NCBI RefSeq assembly: GCF_001971705.1
Contig: NZ_CP019327.1
Coordinates: 558,001 to 622,000 of the forward strand
Source: Natronorubrum daqingense
GTDB taxonomy: Archaea; Halobacteriota; Halobacteria; Halobacteriales; Natrialbaceae
Direction: 5' to 3'
DNA: 64,000 bases
The position numbers were made by a program, and so were the translations under genes. Shown one piece after another: positions 43,089 to 52,502 of the stretch. Position 1 is the stretch's first letter. Every line of letters starts with the position of its first letter. The notes beneath the pieces were generated by a model. That model searched no databases, was not told where the DNA came from, and saw only the letters and a program-made list of their open reading frames with translations.

Positions 43089-45068
43089 CTACGAGTTCGG
43101 ACCGGGCGTACACATCGTCACGTCGCCGTTCGTGTACACCGTTCCCTGATCCGGTCCACAGAGTTGCCCCTCGGAGATCTGCGTGACGCGTCGGTCCTCG
43201 TTCTCGTCTTCGAAGTGTGTCGCCGCATTCGATTGGGCCGATCGGTAGACGGTGTAGTCGTGCTCGGCAGCGCCGTCGTCGGGCACCATCGCGGTCTGTG
43301 TCCCGGTCTCAGCATAAGCCCCGGTCCGATAGATTACCGTTTGGTACGGATGATCCGTGTACAGCCGCTGATCTTCACGGATCTCACTGCCGTTTGGCGC
43401 GCCCGTCAACTCGCCGATACTGTCGACTGCGGCGAGTTCGGCTTCGTTGTAGGCCAACTGTTCGTGATTCTCGTCGAATACTGGTTGGTCGATGTTACTT
43501 TCGGCTGCAAAGATCATCGCGCCGGGGTAGACGAGGGCGAATACGAGGAGCACGGAGACGACAACTCGTCTATCGAGACTCCCGACGAGCATCCGAAGGC
43601 CGATCGCTGCGAGAATCGCCATCGGTGCAAAGAGAAACGCGAACCATCGCGTCGGGATGAAGTTTCGAATGCCGAACATCGGCAAGAGCAGGACGAACAC
43701 CAGCATAATCGCCGACGCGAGCAAGAGCGTGAACACCGACTGTTCGGCTCTGCGTCGGTGGACGACGTACAGACACCCGACGAACGTGGCCCCGAGCAAA
43801 AAGAGAAAGCCGAGCGTATCGATGTAGGGGAGCACCTGATCGAGGAACGTCGTCGCCGCTTCTGTGGCCTCGGCGTCGTCGTCGCCGGTGTCACTCGCGA
43901 TGTTGAGGAACCCGGCACTTTCCTCGAGCGTTTCGGTGAAGAATCCGAGCACCGTCGCGAGGAACGACTGTTCGCGATAGGGCGTCAGCGACCACATGAA
44001 GATCGTGAGTCCGAAGTTGAAGACGACGAGACCGATCAGGTTGACCGGCTTCTTCGTTCGGAAGACGCTCGTGTCGACTCGAGTCAGACCGAGCGGATCG
44101 ATCTCGAAGACGAGCTGGGCGAGGAACGCCGACAACAAGAGCACGAGCATGATGAACGTCGACACCTGGTGGGTCAGGATGACGGCGACGCTGAACAGGA
44201 CTAAGAGTGCGAAGTCTCGAAGCGTGTACTCGATTCGCATCACTCTGACGAGCGCGTACAACATGCCGAGGAAGAAGACGAGGCCGAGACTCGTCGGGAT
44301 TAAGTGGAGTCCCCACTGGGTGACGTGACTCGCGAAGGCGAACAGCGCCGTCGCGAAGATTGCCCACCGCGTCGACGTCAGCAGGTTCGTCGTCGCGTAG
44401 ACGAGCAACACAGACAGTGGCATCACGACGCCGACGGAGAGGTAGATCGCGCTCCGAAGCGGGAGGTCGAACAGGATCGACGACGAGGCAGCCAATAGGT
44501 GATAGAACGGCGACGCGTAGTGTTTGTCGTGGTCGATACCGCTGACGGATTGGGCCTCGAGAATGTCCTGAGTCAACTCGGCGTGCGTCCAGATGTCGAT
44601 TCCGATGTACCCCGGTGTCGCGTAGAGCGCGGTGAAACGGAAGACGAACGCGAAAGCCAAGATCTGAAACAGCATGAGGCCGGGGTGAAGGTCGCGCTCG
44701 TGGACGAAGAGGATTTGGCCGAGGACGAGCGACCCGACCACGCTCGCCAGGGCGAAAAACACCGTCGTTCGCTGACCCTGAATCACCGTCAGCCCGACGA
44801 GTGCCGAGAGACCGACCAAGACGATACTCGGAAGCGCCATCGCCACACCCGAAGGCAACGTCGGTAGTTCCGACTCCGTCTCCCCTTGATACAGGGCGAT
44901 GAGATAGAGGAGACACGCCGTCCCCAGAACGATCGGGACGGTGTTGAGATAGATCTGGGAAGCGAAAAACCGCAGCGGAAGCATGAGTAACGCGAGGCCA
45001 AGCCCGACGATCGCGGCGACGGTGTCGATCCGCAGCGGGCGCAGTTCAGAGAGCGTATTAAACGCCAT
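43089..45068 (-). CDS. Multi-helix membrane protein, GT-C glycosyltransferase-like
   Basis: A 659-aa protein. About 12 helices lie in the first 480 residues, with a C-terminal extracytoplasmic domain from about 510. The loop GIDIWTHAELTQDILEAQSVSGIDHDKHYASPFYHLL after the first membrane pairs is a GT-C-like catalytic-loop candidate with acidic residues; the WWDYG signature of AglB-type oligosaccharyltransferases is absent. It probably transfers a sugar or glycan from a lipid carrier on the outer side. Its ATG at 45068 overlaps the end of the GT4 gene (stop at 45058-45060) by 11 bases, so translation is likely coupled. No other function is excluded. Confidence 0.75.
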   Translation of the reverse strand: MAFNTLSELRPLRIDTVAAIVGLGLALLMLPLRFFASQIYLNTVPIVLGTACLLYLIALYQGETESELPTLPSGVAMALPSIVLVGLSALVGLTVIQGQRTTVFFALASVVGSLVLGQILFVHERDLHPGLMLFQILAFAFVFRFTALYATPGYIGIDIWTHAELTQDILEAQSVSGIDHDKHYASPFYHLLAASSSILFDLPLRSAIYLSVGVVMPLSVLLVYATTNLLTSTRWAIFATALFAFASHVTQWGLHLIPTSLGLVFFLGMLYALVRVMRIEYTLRDFALLVLFSVAVILTHQVSTFIMLVLLLSAFLAQLVFEIDPLGLTRVDTSVFRTKKPVNLIGLVVFNFGLTIFMWSLTPYREQSFLATVLGFFTETLEESAGFLNIASDTGDDDAEATEAATTFLDQVLPYIDTLGFLFLLGATFVGCLYVVHRRRAEQSVFTLLLASAIMLVFVLLLPMFGIRNFIPTRWFAFLFAPMAILAAIGLRMLVGSLDRRVVVSVLLVFALVYPGAMIFAAESNIDQPVFDENHEQLAYNEAELAAVDSIGELTGAPNGSEIREDQRLYTDHPYQTVIYRTGAYAETGTQTAMVPDDGAAEHDYTVYRSAQSNAATHFEDENEDRRVTQISEGQLCGPDQGTVYTNGDVTMCTPGPNS

Positions 45069-46020
45069 GGCTGACCCCCGCCTGCGTTCCTGCGGACTCC
45101 TCGCGATCGAGCACGCGTCGGTACACCCCAAGCAGATTTTCGCCGAGTGACTCGAGGCCCAATCCGTCGACGACCGCTCGGCCGTTAGAGCGGGCGCGAG
45201 TGGTTGCGACGGACTCGAGGCCGTCCCGGAGTCGGTCGTCGTCGTCGCTGACGACGCAGTGACTGACGTCCGCGACGGTCTCCCGGACGAAGCCGACGTC
45301 GGTCGAAATAACTGGCAACTGACACGCCGCGGCCTCTTTGACGACCATCGGGCCGCTCTCGCGTCTCGAGGTTACCAACAGCGCGTCGCTCGCGTTCATG
45401 TAGTATGGTATCATATCGTGGTCAACACCGGAGACTGTCCGCAACTCGAGGTCGGCCTCGACGGCGTCGACCAGCCGCCGGGCTCGCTCGAAGTCCTTGA
45501 CGTCTCGAGTTCGGTCGTACGGAAAGAGTGCAATTGGATCCTCGCTCTCCCAGCCGATTCGCTCGCGAGCTTCTTCTCGTGGAATTGGGTGGAACGTGGT
45601 CGTATCGACGCCGAAGGGAATCAGTTCGTGCTCGGTCTCGAGTTCGCGAGCCATCGGCTCGCTCGGAACGATCGTCGCGGCCGCGCGGCGAGCGCCGACG
45701 CGACTAATCGAGCGAAGCCACTGCTTGTCGCTCATGAGGTCAGACCCCCACAGCGTCATCACGACTGGCCGCGTCGGCTGAGCGAGGGCGAACGGCGCGA
45801 CGAGCCCGTAGTTCGCGTGCACGAGGTCGAACTCTTCCGACCTGATCGCATCGATGATAGCCGGATAGTAGCGGACGTAGTCCGCCGGCGACCGGCCCGA
45901 GTCGCCGCTGTGAGCCCCCGGAACGGCGCAGACGGTACAGTCGACGCCGCGGCGTTCGAGTGCCGATACCTGCTGGTCGAAAAACGGCCGGGGGGAGGTA
46001 ACCAACTGAAGGACCTTCAT
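45058..46020 (-). CDS. GT4-family glycosyltransferase
   Basis: A 320-aa GT-B enzyme. MKVLQLVTSPRPFFDQQVSALERRGVDC is a usual N-terminal Rossmann start, FDLVHANYGLVAPFALAQ and VVMTLWGSDLM are donor-domain landmarks, and SRRESGPMVVKEAAACQLPVISTDVGFVRETV supplies the EX7E nucleotide-sugar motif. It would add a sugar to a cytosolic lipid-linked acceptor. The ATG at 46020 overlaps the TGA of the DUF354 gene by four bases (ATGA, 46017-46020), and its end overlaps the membrane protein gene, giving one tightly packed operon with the UDP-sugar dehydrogenase. Confidence 0.93.
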   Translation of the reverse strand: MKVLQLVTSPRPFFDQQVSALERRGVDCTVCAVPGAHSGDSGRSPADYVRYYPAIIDAIRSEEFDLVHANYGLVAPFALAQPTRPVVMTLWGSDLMSDKQWLRSISRVGARRAAATIVPSEPMARELETEHELIPFGVDTTTFHPIPREEARERIGWESEDPIALFPYDRTRDVKDFERARRLVDAVEADLELRTVSGVDHDMIPYYMNASDALLVTSRRESGPMVVKEAAACQLPVISTDVGFVRETVADVSHCVVSDDDDRLRDGLESVATTRARSNGRAVVDGLGLESLGENLLGVYRRVLDREESAGTQAGVSHGV

Positions 46021-47087
46021 CGGTGGTGTGAGTCGGCTGTCAAGGGTCGTTCGATCGGTCGATGGCGCGCGTGGCGCTCGAGTCGATCGACGACGAACGA
46101 GGTCACGTCGATTCTGTCTTCGAGCATGCGATTTCGTCGGTGCGCCCACGTCTCCTCGTCTTGCGCGAGAATCGAGTCGATCGCCTCGAGCGTGCAACGC
46201 TGGCGGTTCTCGTCGGTACACTCGAAGAGCAGACCGTACTCCGACTCGAGTTCGGCCGTGTAGCCCAGCGAGAGCGGGTTCGCGTAGACGGCCGGCGTGC
46301 CGAGGACGGCGGCTTCGGTCGCCGTCGTCGCACCCTCGCTGACGACGATGCTCGCGTGCGCGAGTAAATCGTGGAGTCGATCCGGCGGCGTCGAGAACTG
46401 GGCCGACTCGAGGTCCGCGGGCGGACGTCCCTCCGCAGTGAGGAGCACTTCCAAGCCGGCGTCCTCGAGTCGGTCGACGACCGCACGCGGATCCGAAAGT
46501 CCGCCGTGGCCGACGTCGTGGGAGGCCTCCCAACTGCTGAGGCGGACGACGGCGAACTCGTCGTCGCCGTCGAGGCCGACCGACTCGAGGACGGACGAGT
46601 CGGGGTCGAATCGGTCGGGGTGGAGGTATGCGAGTTCGTGATAGCCCGGGTAGCGCACCTGCTTCGCGCCGAGGTCGTCGCGGTAACACGACGGCGTGCA
46701 GATCACGTCTGCAAACGGATACGCGAGTTTCGTGATGAGCGTCGCGTGTTCCGTGTCGTAGAAGACGACGCTCTTCGTCCGCAGGACCGACGCGACGTGG
46801 GCGGCGGCGACGCCACCGATCGCTGTGATCACGTCGGGATCGACCCGTCGCGCTCGAGCGAGGAGCCGGCTTTCGTAGGTGGCCTGGACCGCGGCGAGCG
46901 AGAGCAGCGAATCGGACTCTCCGGCTAACACCTCGTGGTCGATGTCGTACGCCTCGAGTAGTGCGATTGCGACGTCGCTCTCGCGCGCGAAGACGTGCAC
47001 ATCGTGGCCCCGCGCTTCCAGTTCCGCGATCGGGTGTCGGAAGAAGTGGACGTGACCAGGGTGTTGAATCGTAATCACGACTCGCAT
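46017..47087 (-). CDS. DUF354 family protein (glycosyltransferase-like)
   Basis: A 356-aa protein with the GT-B-like pattern of DUF354: MRVVITIQHPGHVHFFRHPIAELEARGHDVHVFARE at the N-terminus, DPDVITAIGGVAAAHVASVLRTKSVVFYDTEHA, and VVSEGATTATEAAVLGTPAVYANPLSLGYTAELE at the C-terminal nucleotide-sugar site. Members occur in archaeal N-glycan and capsule clusters and are assumed to transfer a sugar, without a characterised case I can name. It overlaps the following GT4 gene by four bases and starts seven bases after the dehydrogenase stop (47094). Confidence 0.9.
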   Translation of the reverse strand: MRVVITIQHPGHVHFFRHPIAELEARGHDVHVFARESDVAIALLEAYDIDHEVLAGESDSLLSLAAVQATYESRLLARARRVDPDVITAIGGVAAAHVASVLRTKSVVFYDTEHATLITKLAYPFADVICTPSCYRDDLGAKQVRYPGYHELAYLHPDRFDPDSSVLESVGLDGDDEFAVVRLSSWEASHDVGHGGLSDPRAVVDRLEDAGLEVLLTAEGRPPADLESAQFSTPPDRLHDLLAHASIVVSEGATTATEAAVLGTPAVYANPLSLGYTAELESEYGLLFECTDENRQRCTLEAIDSILAQDEETWAHRRNRMLEDRIDVTSFVVDRLERHARHRPIERPLTADSHHR

Positions 47088-47093
47088 TATCGG

Positions 47094-48494
47094 TTACAAC
47101 CTCCGATAGACGAATCCTGCCGCGTGTGCTGCGTCTTCGTCGAACGTCCCCGTCACGTCGACGAGTGCGGGGTTCTCGCCCAATTCGGCGGCCATCCGCT
47201 CGAGCTCGAGCGATTCGAACTCGGCGTGTGGGGTCGCGAAGATGACGGCGTCGATTCCGTCGAACGAGAGGTCGTCCTGGACGTGCAGGTCGAACACCTC
47301 GCTGACCGCGTCGTGATCGGCGTGTGGGTCGTAGCCCTCGATATCCACGTCGTACTCGCGGAGATTCTCGACGACATCAGCGACTTTGGAGCTGCGAATG
47401 TCACCGACGTCCGGTTTGTACGAGAGGCCGAGTACCAACACGCGACTGTCGCGGAGCGTCTTGTGACACTGATTGAGCGCTTTGATCGTCAGGTCGGCGA
47501 CGTGATTCGAGACCGACTCGTTTACTTTCCGGCCCGTGCGCATGAGGTCGGGGTCGAACCCTTCTTGGGCCGAACGATACGCGAGGAAGTACGGGTCGAC
47601 CGGGATACAGTGTCCACCCACCAATCCCGGCTGATAGTCGTGGAAGTTCCACTTGGTTCCCGCCGCGTCGAGGACGGCCTGCGAGTCGACGTCCATGCGC
47701 TCGAGTGCCATCGAAAGCTCGTTGACGAACGCGATGTTGAGGTCCCGCTGGGTGTTCTCGACGACCTTGGAGGCCTCGGCAACTTCGATCGACGCGGCGC
47801 GATGGACGCCGGCGTCGACGACCGATTCGTACAGCGTCGCGACGTCATTTAGAATCGTCTCGTTTTGACCGCTGACGACCTTCACGACGTCCGCAAGCCC
47901 GTGTTCAGAGTCACCGGGCGTCGCCCGCTCCGGCGAGTAGCCGACGAAGAACTCCTCGCCGGCGGTGAGGCCGGAGGCCGACTCGAGTTCCGGGACGAGC
48001 ACGTCGCGCGTGGTCCCCGGGTAGACGGTCGACTCGAGGATGACGGTCGTGCCGACCGTGAGTTTCGAGCCGACGGTCGCGGCCGCGCTCTCGACGTACT
48101 GCAAGTCGGGTCGGTCGCCGTCGTCGATTGGCGTCGGGACGGCGATGATAACGTAATCCGCCTCGGCGATCTCGGCGTCGTCGGTCGTGTACGTGATGTC
48201 GTCGTCTGCAACCGCTTCGGAAGAGAGATCGCCGGTCGTGTCGACACCGTTTTGGAGCTTTTCGACAGTCGATTCGTCGACGTCGTAGCCGATGACGCGA
48301 TAGTTCGACTGGGCGAAGCCAACGGCGAGCGGCAAGCCAACGTATCCGAGGCCGACGACACAGATCGTCGCCTCCCGGACGTCGCGTTCGTCGACGTGCT
48401 CGAGTGGCGTATTCCCGTCGCTCGAGGACAGGGAATATCGATCGTGGTCTCGTTCGTCCGCTCGCGTTTCGGTGTCGCTGAGTGTCGTAGTCAT
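47094..48494 (-). CDS. UDP-sugar (GlcNAc/ManNAc-type) 6-dehydrogenase
   Basis: A 466-aa nucleotide-sugar dehydrogenase making a UDP-uronic acid with two NAD. NAD-binding VVGLGYVGLPLAVG lies at about 47-60. The catalytic Cys296 is in GGHCIPVDPYF. The middle dimer domain includes SKVVENTQRDLNIAFVNELSMALERM. The C-terminal UDP-binding domain has VLVLGLSYKPDVGDIRSSKV. The sequence fits the WecC/WbpA/Vi-antigen type (amino-sugar) at least as well as UDP-glucose dehydrogenase. An N-terminal acidic extension of about 40 residues is present. Its gene leads a minus-strand operon with DUF354, GT4 and the membrane transferase. Confidence 0.93.
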   Translation of the reverse strand: MTTTLSDTETRADERDHDRYSLSSSDGNTPLEHVDERDVREATICVVGLGYVGLPLAVGFAQSNYRVIGYDVDESTVEKLQNGVDTTGDLSSEAVADDDITYTTDDAEIAEADYVIIAVPTPIDDGDRPDLQYVESAAATVGSKLTVGTTVILESTVYPGTTRDVLVPELESASGLTAGEEFFVGYSPERATPGDSEHGLADVVKVVSGQNETILNDVATLYESVVDAGVHRAASIEVAEASKVVENTQRDLNIAFVNELSMALERMDVDSQAVLDAAGTKWNFHDYQPGLVGGHCIPVDPYFLAYRSAQEGFDPDLMRTGRKVNESVSNHVADLTIKALNQCHKTLRDSRVLVLGLSYKPDVGDIRSSKVADVVENLREYDVDIEGYDPHADHDAVSEVFDLHVQDDLSFDGIDAVIFATPHAEFESLELERMAAELGENPALVDVTGTFDEDAAHAAGFVYRRL

Positions 48495-48858
48495 GGGTGA
48501 GAGAGGTTATTGTACCGCCACACGCGCTCGTGTGGGGAATGTCGTGGTCCGGAAACGATAGGTCCGGAGCGATACCGTTCACGTGCCTCACTCGAGTAGA
48601 GCCGTCGTGGGCCGTTTACTATAGCCAAAATAAACAGTTGTGTCAGGTTCATCTACCAGGAGACGGGCGTGTTCGTCGAAATTGTTGCCGTTCGATGACT
48701 TTTCGATAATAGCGAGTACAGCGGCTTATACCGATGTTAAACGGACCTATACGAATCCATAATGAAGGGGCTCGGTCCGTGAGTTGTTACTACGGTCGGC
48801 CCCGAGAACGACCATCGGCAATCGGCCATGCACCGACCGTACAACTACCGTGAAAACC
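48495..48858. other. Divergent intergenic region with palindrome
   Basis: No gene seen. It holds the hairpin at 48518-48535 and the start region of the wHTH membrane gene. Confidence 0.5.
48518..48535. promoter_or_regulatory. Palindrome upstream of the UDP-sugar dehydrogenase
   Basis: CCACACG-CGCT-CGTGTGG is a perfect 7-bp inverted repeat with a four-base loop. It lies 24-41 bases before the start codon of the dehydrogenase gene, in the core-promoter or 5'-UTR position. Confidence 0.55.
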
Positions 48859-49500
48859 ATGGTTCAACCTTCCCAGATCGGAGTTACGCCGGCGATCGAT
48901 GCGCTTTACAGCAGTGTATCGGCAGGCACGATTCCGACGTCGATTCGTCGATTCGATAGTCAGTCGGACATCTCGACAGTGACGAGTGTTGGCGAACACG
49001 TCAGTGAGCCACTCACCTCGGTCGCGTTACTCCGTGGCTCGTCACTCTGGGAAGTGGCAATGATCGTGGTTTTGTTTGTGTTGATAAGTGGTTTGGTTGG
49101 CATACGCCTGCGCGAAATCATTTCGAGACGCGACGTCGATCTCGCGTCGAATTCGCTGCTCGCGGAGTCAACCACCGATTCAAAAGCCAGCGCACGCTCA
49201 CCCACCGACGACCAACAACCCTACGAACAGTACCTCTCGCCGGAGACGCCGGTCGAGCTCTTGAGCGACAAGGGAGAAGTGGTTCGCCTGCTCGTCGCGA
49301 ACCACGGTCGCATTCGACAACATCAGATCGCAGAAGAAACCGGCTGGTCGAAATCGAAGGTCAGTCGTATCTGCTCACAGATGCACACTGACGGCACGAT
49401 CGAGAAGACATCGGTCGGCCGAGAGAACGTCATTACCCTGGCCGATCAATCGCCAGACTCGGAGTCACACACCGGGGATCCGACGAGTCCACTTCAGTAA
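48859..49500 (+). CDS. Membrane winged-helix (MarR/DUF7343-like) regulator
   Basis: A 213-aa protein. A transmembrane helix lies at about 62-80 (SLWEVAMIVVLFVLISGLVGI), after an extracellular-looking Ser/Thr-rich part. The cytoplasmic C-terminal winged helix has VELLSDKGEVVRLLVANHGRIRQHQIAEETGWSKSKVSRICSQMHTDGTIEKTSVGRENVITLAD, the haloarchaeal DUF7343-type signature. It is a likely membrane-tethered transcription regulator. ATG 48859 is the first Met after the longer ORF's low-quality N-terminus. It may control the divergent glycan operon. Confidence 0.85.
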   Translation: MVQPSQIGVTPAIDALYSSVSAGTIPTSIRRFDSQSDISTVTSVGEHVSEPLTSVALLRGSSLWEVAMIVVLFVLISGLVGIRLREIISRRDVDLASNSLLAESTTDSKASARSPTDDQQPYEQYLSPETPVELLSDKGEVVRLLVANHGRIRQHQIAEETGWSKSKVSRICSQMHTDGTIEKTSVGRENVITLADQSPDSESHTGDPTSPLQ

Positions 49501-50402
49501 CACTCCGTCGCTCATCGACATCGACACTCGGTTACATTTTCCACTCGCGTCACTTCGCCGTATACAGTACGTCCCGCTCAAATCGCTTCATCGCGCACGG
49601 TCTTTCCTCGAGTGAGGAGTGTTCGCCTCACCGTCCTCGAGCACACTCGAGTCAGCCACGAACGGTGTTGACTTCGTGGAAGCCGCCGATCCGGAAGAAG
49701 CCTCAGCAGCGTTTCCATCGATCGAACGGACTCACGTTGGGTGACACTTTCCACCCATCTCGTTGATACTGCCCTATTGAATAGCTCACTCCTCCCTCTC
49801 GCAGTTGCGTCTCAGCCCGTTTTGTCAGCCACACGCACCCATCGTTCCCCGCTCCGATCTGCGTACCCCTCCCCCATGTTCTTCCCCCTCTCCGATCTTC
49901 GAGCACCCCTCGAATCGAGGCTGTGTTCTACCCATTTATACTAACCACATGATTTCGTTACGCGCACGTATCGGACGCGAGTGCTCGAGTACACCCGACG
50001 ACGAAGCTGTTGTGAACGGCGATAACAGGTCAATCTCCTCGAATTACAGGCATTCACAGAAGGTCGCTGGCTGGCACTACATTCGGGAGTGACTGTCACA
50101 ATCGAGTGCTCGTTTGCACGAAATGCAACCGAATTTCAGCGCAATCTGACCATCACCCTCAGCTTATTCGTGGTATAGTAATGGCCCGCCTCTGTCTTGG
50201 AGTGAATAGTGACCCGGCCTGTCGGCGATCGGCCATTGGTCGGGTAGGTGACAATAATGACATACAACGGCACTGTACGGCAGGTATCCGTCTCGAACCG
50301 ACTCTCGATGACCGTTCTACAGACGGTTCGACTCGCTGTCGACCGGTTATCCAGTCGTGCGACGTCGTCCCGAACTCGTATCCGCCTCGAGGTGAGCGGC
50401 TA
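49501..50402. other. Long non-coding stretch before glmS
   Basis: About 900 bases. The open frames here are short or low quality, and the frame open from 50106 into glmS is only an extension. A pyrimidine-rich strand (about 49,790-49,930, e.g. CCCTCCCCCATGTTC) is the only compositional oddity. A leader RNA or glmS regulatory region is possible; nothing like the known glmS ribozyme was recognised. Confidence 0.5.
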
Positions 50403-52208
50403 ATGTGCGGAATTATCGCACGCATTGGGCACGGAAACGCAGCAGAGACGCTGCTTTCCGGCCTCGAAAACCTCGAGTATCGCGGCTACGACTCGGCGGG
50501 AATCGCGGTACAGAACGGCTCCGGCGTCAAGATCCACAAGTGCTCGGGCGAGGTCTCTGATCTCAAATCCTCCCTCGAGTCACGACCCCACGGCAACATG
50601 GGAATCGGACACACGCGCTGGAGTACCCACGGTCCGCCGACGGACGAGAACGCACACCCACATACGGACACGGCAGGTGACGTCGCGGTCGTCCACAACG
50701 GCGTCATCGACAACTACGACGAACTCCGCTCGGAGCTCCAGGCCAAGGGCCACGAGTTCGAAAGCGAGACCGACACCGAGGTAATTCCACACCTCATCGA
50801 CGACTACCGCGAAGAGACTGGCGACAGCGAAACGGCAGTCCGTCGCGCCGTCGAAACGCTCGAGGGGAGCTACGCGATCGCCGCGATCGTCGACGGCGAA
50901 GAAGCGGTGTACGCCGCGCGAAAAGGCTCGCCGCTCGTCCTCGGTCTCGACGAGGAGGAGTGGTTCCTCGCGAGTGACGTCCCCGCGTTCCTCGATTACA
51001 CCGACGAAGTCATCTACCTCGAAGACGGCGACCTCGTCGTGCTCGAGCCGGATTCCTATCAGATCACCGACCTCGGCGGCGAGACGGTCGAACGATCGAC
51101 CGACACCGTCGACTGGGACCCCGAAGACGCCGGAAAAGGCGAGTACGACCACTACATGCTAAAGGAGATCAACAGCCAGCCAACGACCCTCGCGAACACG
51201 ATCGAGGGGCGGGTCCAAGACGGTGATGTCGTCTTCGAGGATCTCCCAGAAGGGACGTTTGCAGACGTCGAAACAGTTCAGTTCGTCGCCTGTGGGACCT
51301 CCTATCACGCGGCGATGTACGCAGACCAGTTGCTGCGATCGGCCGGTATCCGAACGGACGTCGTCCGCGCGAGCGAGTACGACTCGATGTCCGGCCCAGT
51401 CGACGAGAACACGCTCGTCGTCGCGGTCACCCAAAGCGGTGAGACGGCAGACACGCTCGACGCCGTCCGAACGGCGAGTGCGAACGGCGCGCGATCGCTC
51501 GCCGTCACCAACGTCGTCGGTTCGACGGCCGCTCGAGAGACGGACGACGCCGTCTACATCCGTGCCGGCCCGGAAGTCGGCGTCGCCGCGACGAAGACGT
51601 TCTCCTCGCAGGCGGTAACCCTCGCGTTGCTCTCCCAGCAACTCGCGGCCGACGTTCCCGACGTCAGTCCACCCGAGGACAGCGATGCGATGCTCGAGTC
51701 ACTCGACGCGCTCCCGGGACACCTCGAGACGGTCCTCGAGAACTCGAACGCCGAGTCGCTCGCGTCGGACCTAATCGACAGCCAGTCGTTTTTCTTCATC
51801 GGCAACGGACTCGGTCACCCGGTCGCACTCGAGGGGGCGCTCAAGTTCAAGGAGATCACCTACGAGCACGCCGAAGGGTTCGCTTCCGGCGAACTCAAAC
51901 ACGGTCCACTCGCACTCGTGACGCCGGAGACTCCCGTCTTCGCGGTCGCGACGGGCTCCGACAGTAAGACGAAGACGAATGCGATCGAGGCCCAGACGCG
52001 TGGCGCGCCGATCGTCGCCGTGAGTCCGGACGACAATCCCCTCGTCGACGTTGCCGAGGACCACCTCACGATTCCGGACACGCACCCCGTCTGGGCTGGC
52101 CTCCTCGCGAACGTGCAACTCCAGTTGCTCTCGTACTACGCGGCGGACGAACTCGGCCGGTCGATCGACAAACCACGGAACCTGGCGAAAAGCGTGACGG
52201 TCGAATGA
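50403..52208 (+). CDS. glmS: Glutamine-fructose-6-phosphate aminotransferase (isomerising)
   Basis: A 601-aa enzyme making glucosamine-6-phosphate from fructose-6-phosphate and glutamine, the entry to amino sugars. The N-terminal glutaminase has the nucleophile Cys2 (MCGIIARIGHGNAAETLL), HTRWSTHG and HNGVIDNYDELRSEL. Two SIS domains follow: FVACGTSYHAAMYADQLLRSAG and VAVTQSGETADTLDAV, then IGNGLGHPVALEGALKFKEITYEHAEGFASGELKHGP. The C-terminal YAADELGRSIDKPRNLAKSVTVE is the family's closing motif. Start is fixed at 50403 by the Met-Cys processing rule. Its place after the glycan locus fits a role in supplying UDP-GlcNAc-type sugars. Confidence 0.97.
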   Translation: MCGIIARIGHGNAAETLLSGLENLEYRGYDSAGIAVQNGSGVKIHKCSGEVSDLKSSLESRPHGNMGIGHTRWSTHGPPTDENAHPHTDTAGDVAVVHNGVIDNYDELRSELQAKGHEFESETDTEVIPHLIDDYREETGDSETAVRRAVETLEGSYAIAAIVDGEEAVYAARKGSPLVLGLDEEEWFLASDVPAFLDYTDEVIYLEDGDLVVLEPDSYQITDLGGETVERSTDTVDWDPEDAGKGEYDHYMLKEINSQPTTLANTIEGRVQDGDVVFEDLPEGTFADVETVQFVACGTSYHAAMYADQLLRSAGIRTDVVRASEYDSMSGPVDENTLVVAVTQSGETADTLDAVRTASANGARSLAVTNVVGSTAARETDDAVYIRAGPEVGVAATKTFSSQAVTLALLSQQLAADVPDVSPPEDSDAMLESLDALPGHLETVLENSNAESLASDLIDSQSFFFIGNGLGHPVALEGALKFKEITYEHAEGFASGELKHGPLALVTPETPVFAVATGSDSKTKTNAIEAQTRGAPIVAVSPDDNPLVDVAEDHLTIPDTHPVWAGLLANVQLQLLSYYAADELGRSIDKPRNLAKSVTVE

Positions 52209-52470
52209 TTTCCGCGACACTTTTCTAACCTGCATTCACGTCCCGTTCGCTGGAAATCGACGACGAGAGCTGTTTTCGTGCAACGCTGTCCATCTCTCGT
52301 CCACTGACGAGGGAGAGAAACGGTGCATCGACGTGCGGTGAAATCGTTCAGTGGCGAGTCACTTCCGTGTCGACGAGAGCAGTGGCCGAGTAGTGCCAGT
52401 TACGAACGGAGAGGAGAGGTGTGGATACACATTTGACTAGCCACTCACTTCGAGGACACTCATCGCCAGA

Positions 52471-52480
52471 AATAATATAG
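52471..52480 (+). promoter_or_regulatory. TATA-like box for the gene at 52503
   Basis: AATAATATAG, 23-32 bases before the start codon in an otherwise GC-rich region. Confidence 0.6.
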
Positions 52481-52502
52481 GCATTCGTGCTTTTCAAATT
52501 AT

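Noticed and set aside
43089-45068. AglB-type oligosaccharyltransferase
   Set aside because: Multi-helix with a C-terminal soluble part, but the WWDYG signature was not found, so only a GT-C-like role is proposed.
50106-50402. N-terminal extension of glmS
   Set aside because: GlmS needs Cys as the second residue after Met removal; MCGII at 50403 is the right start.
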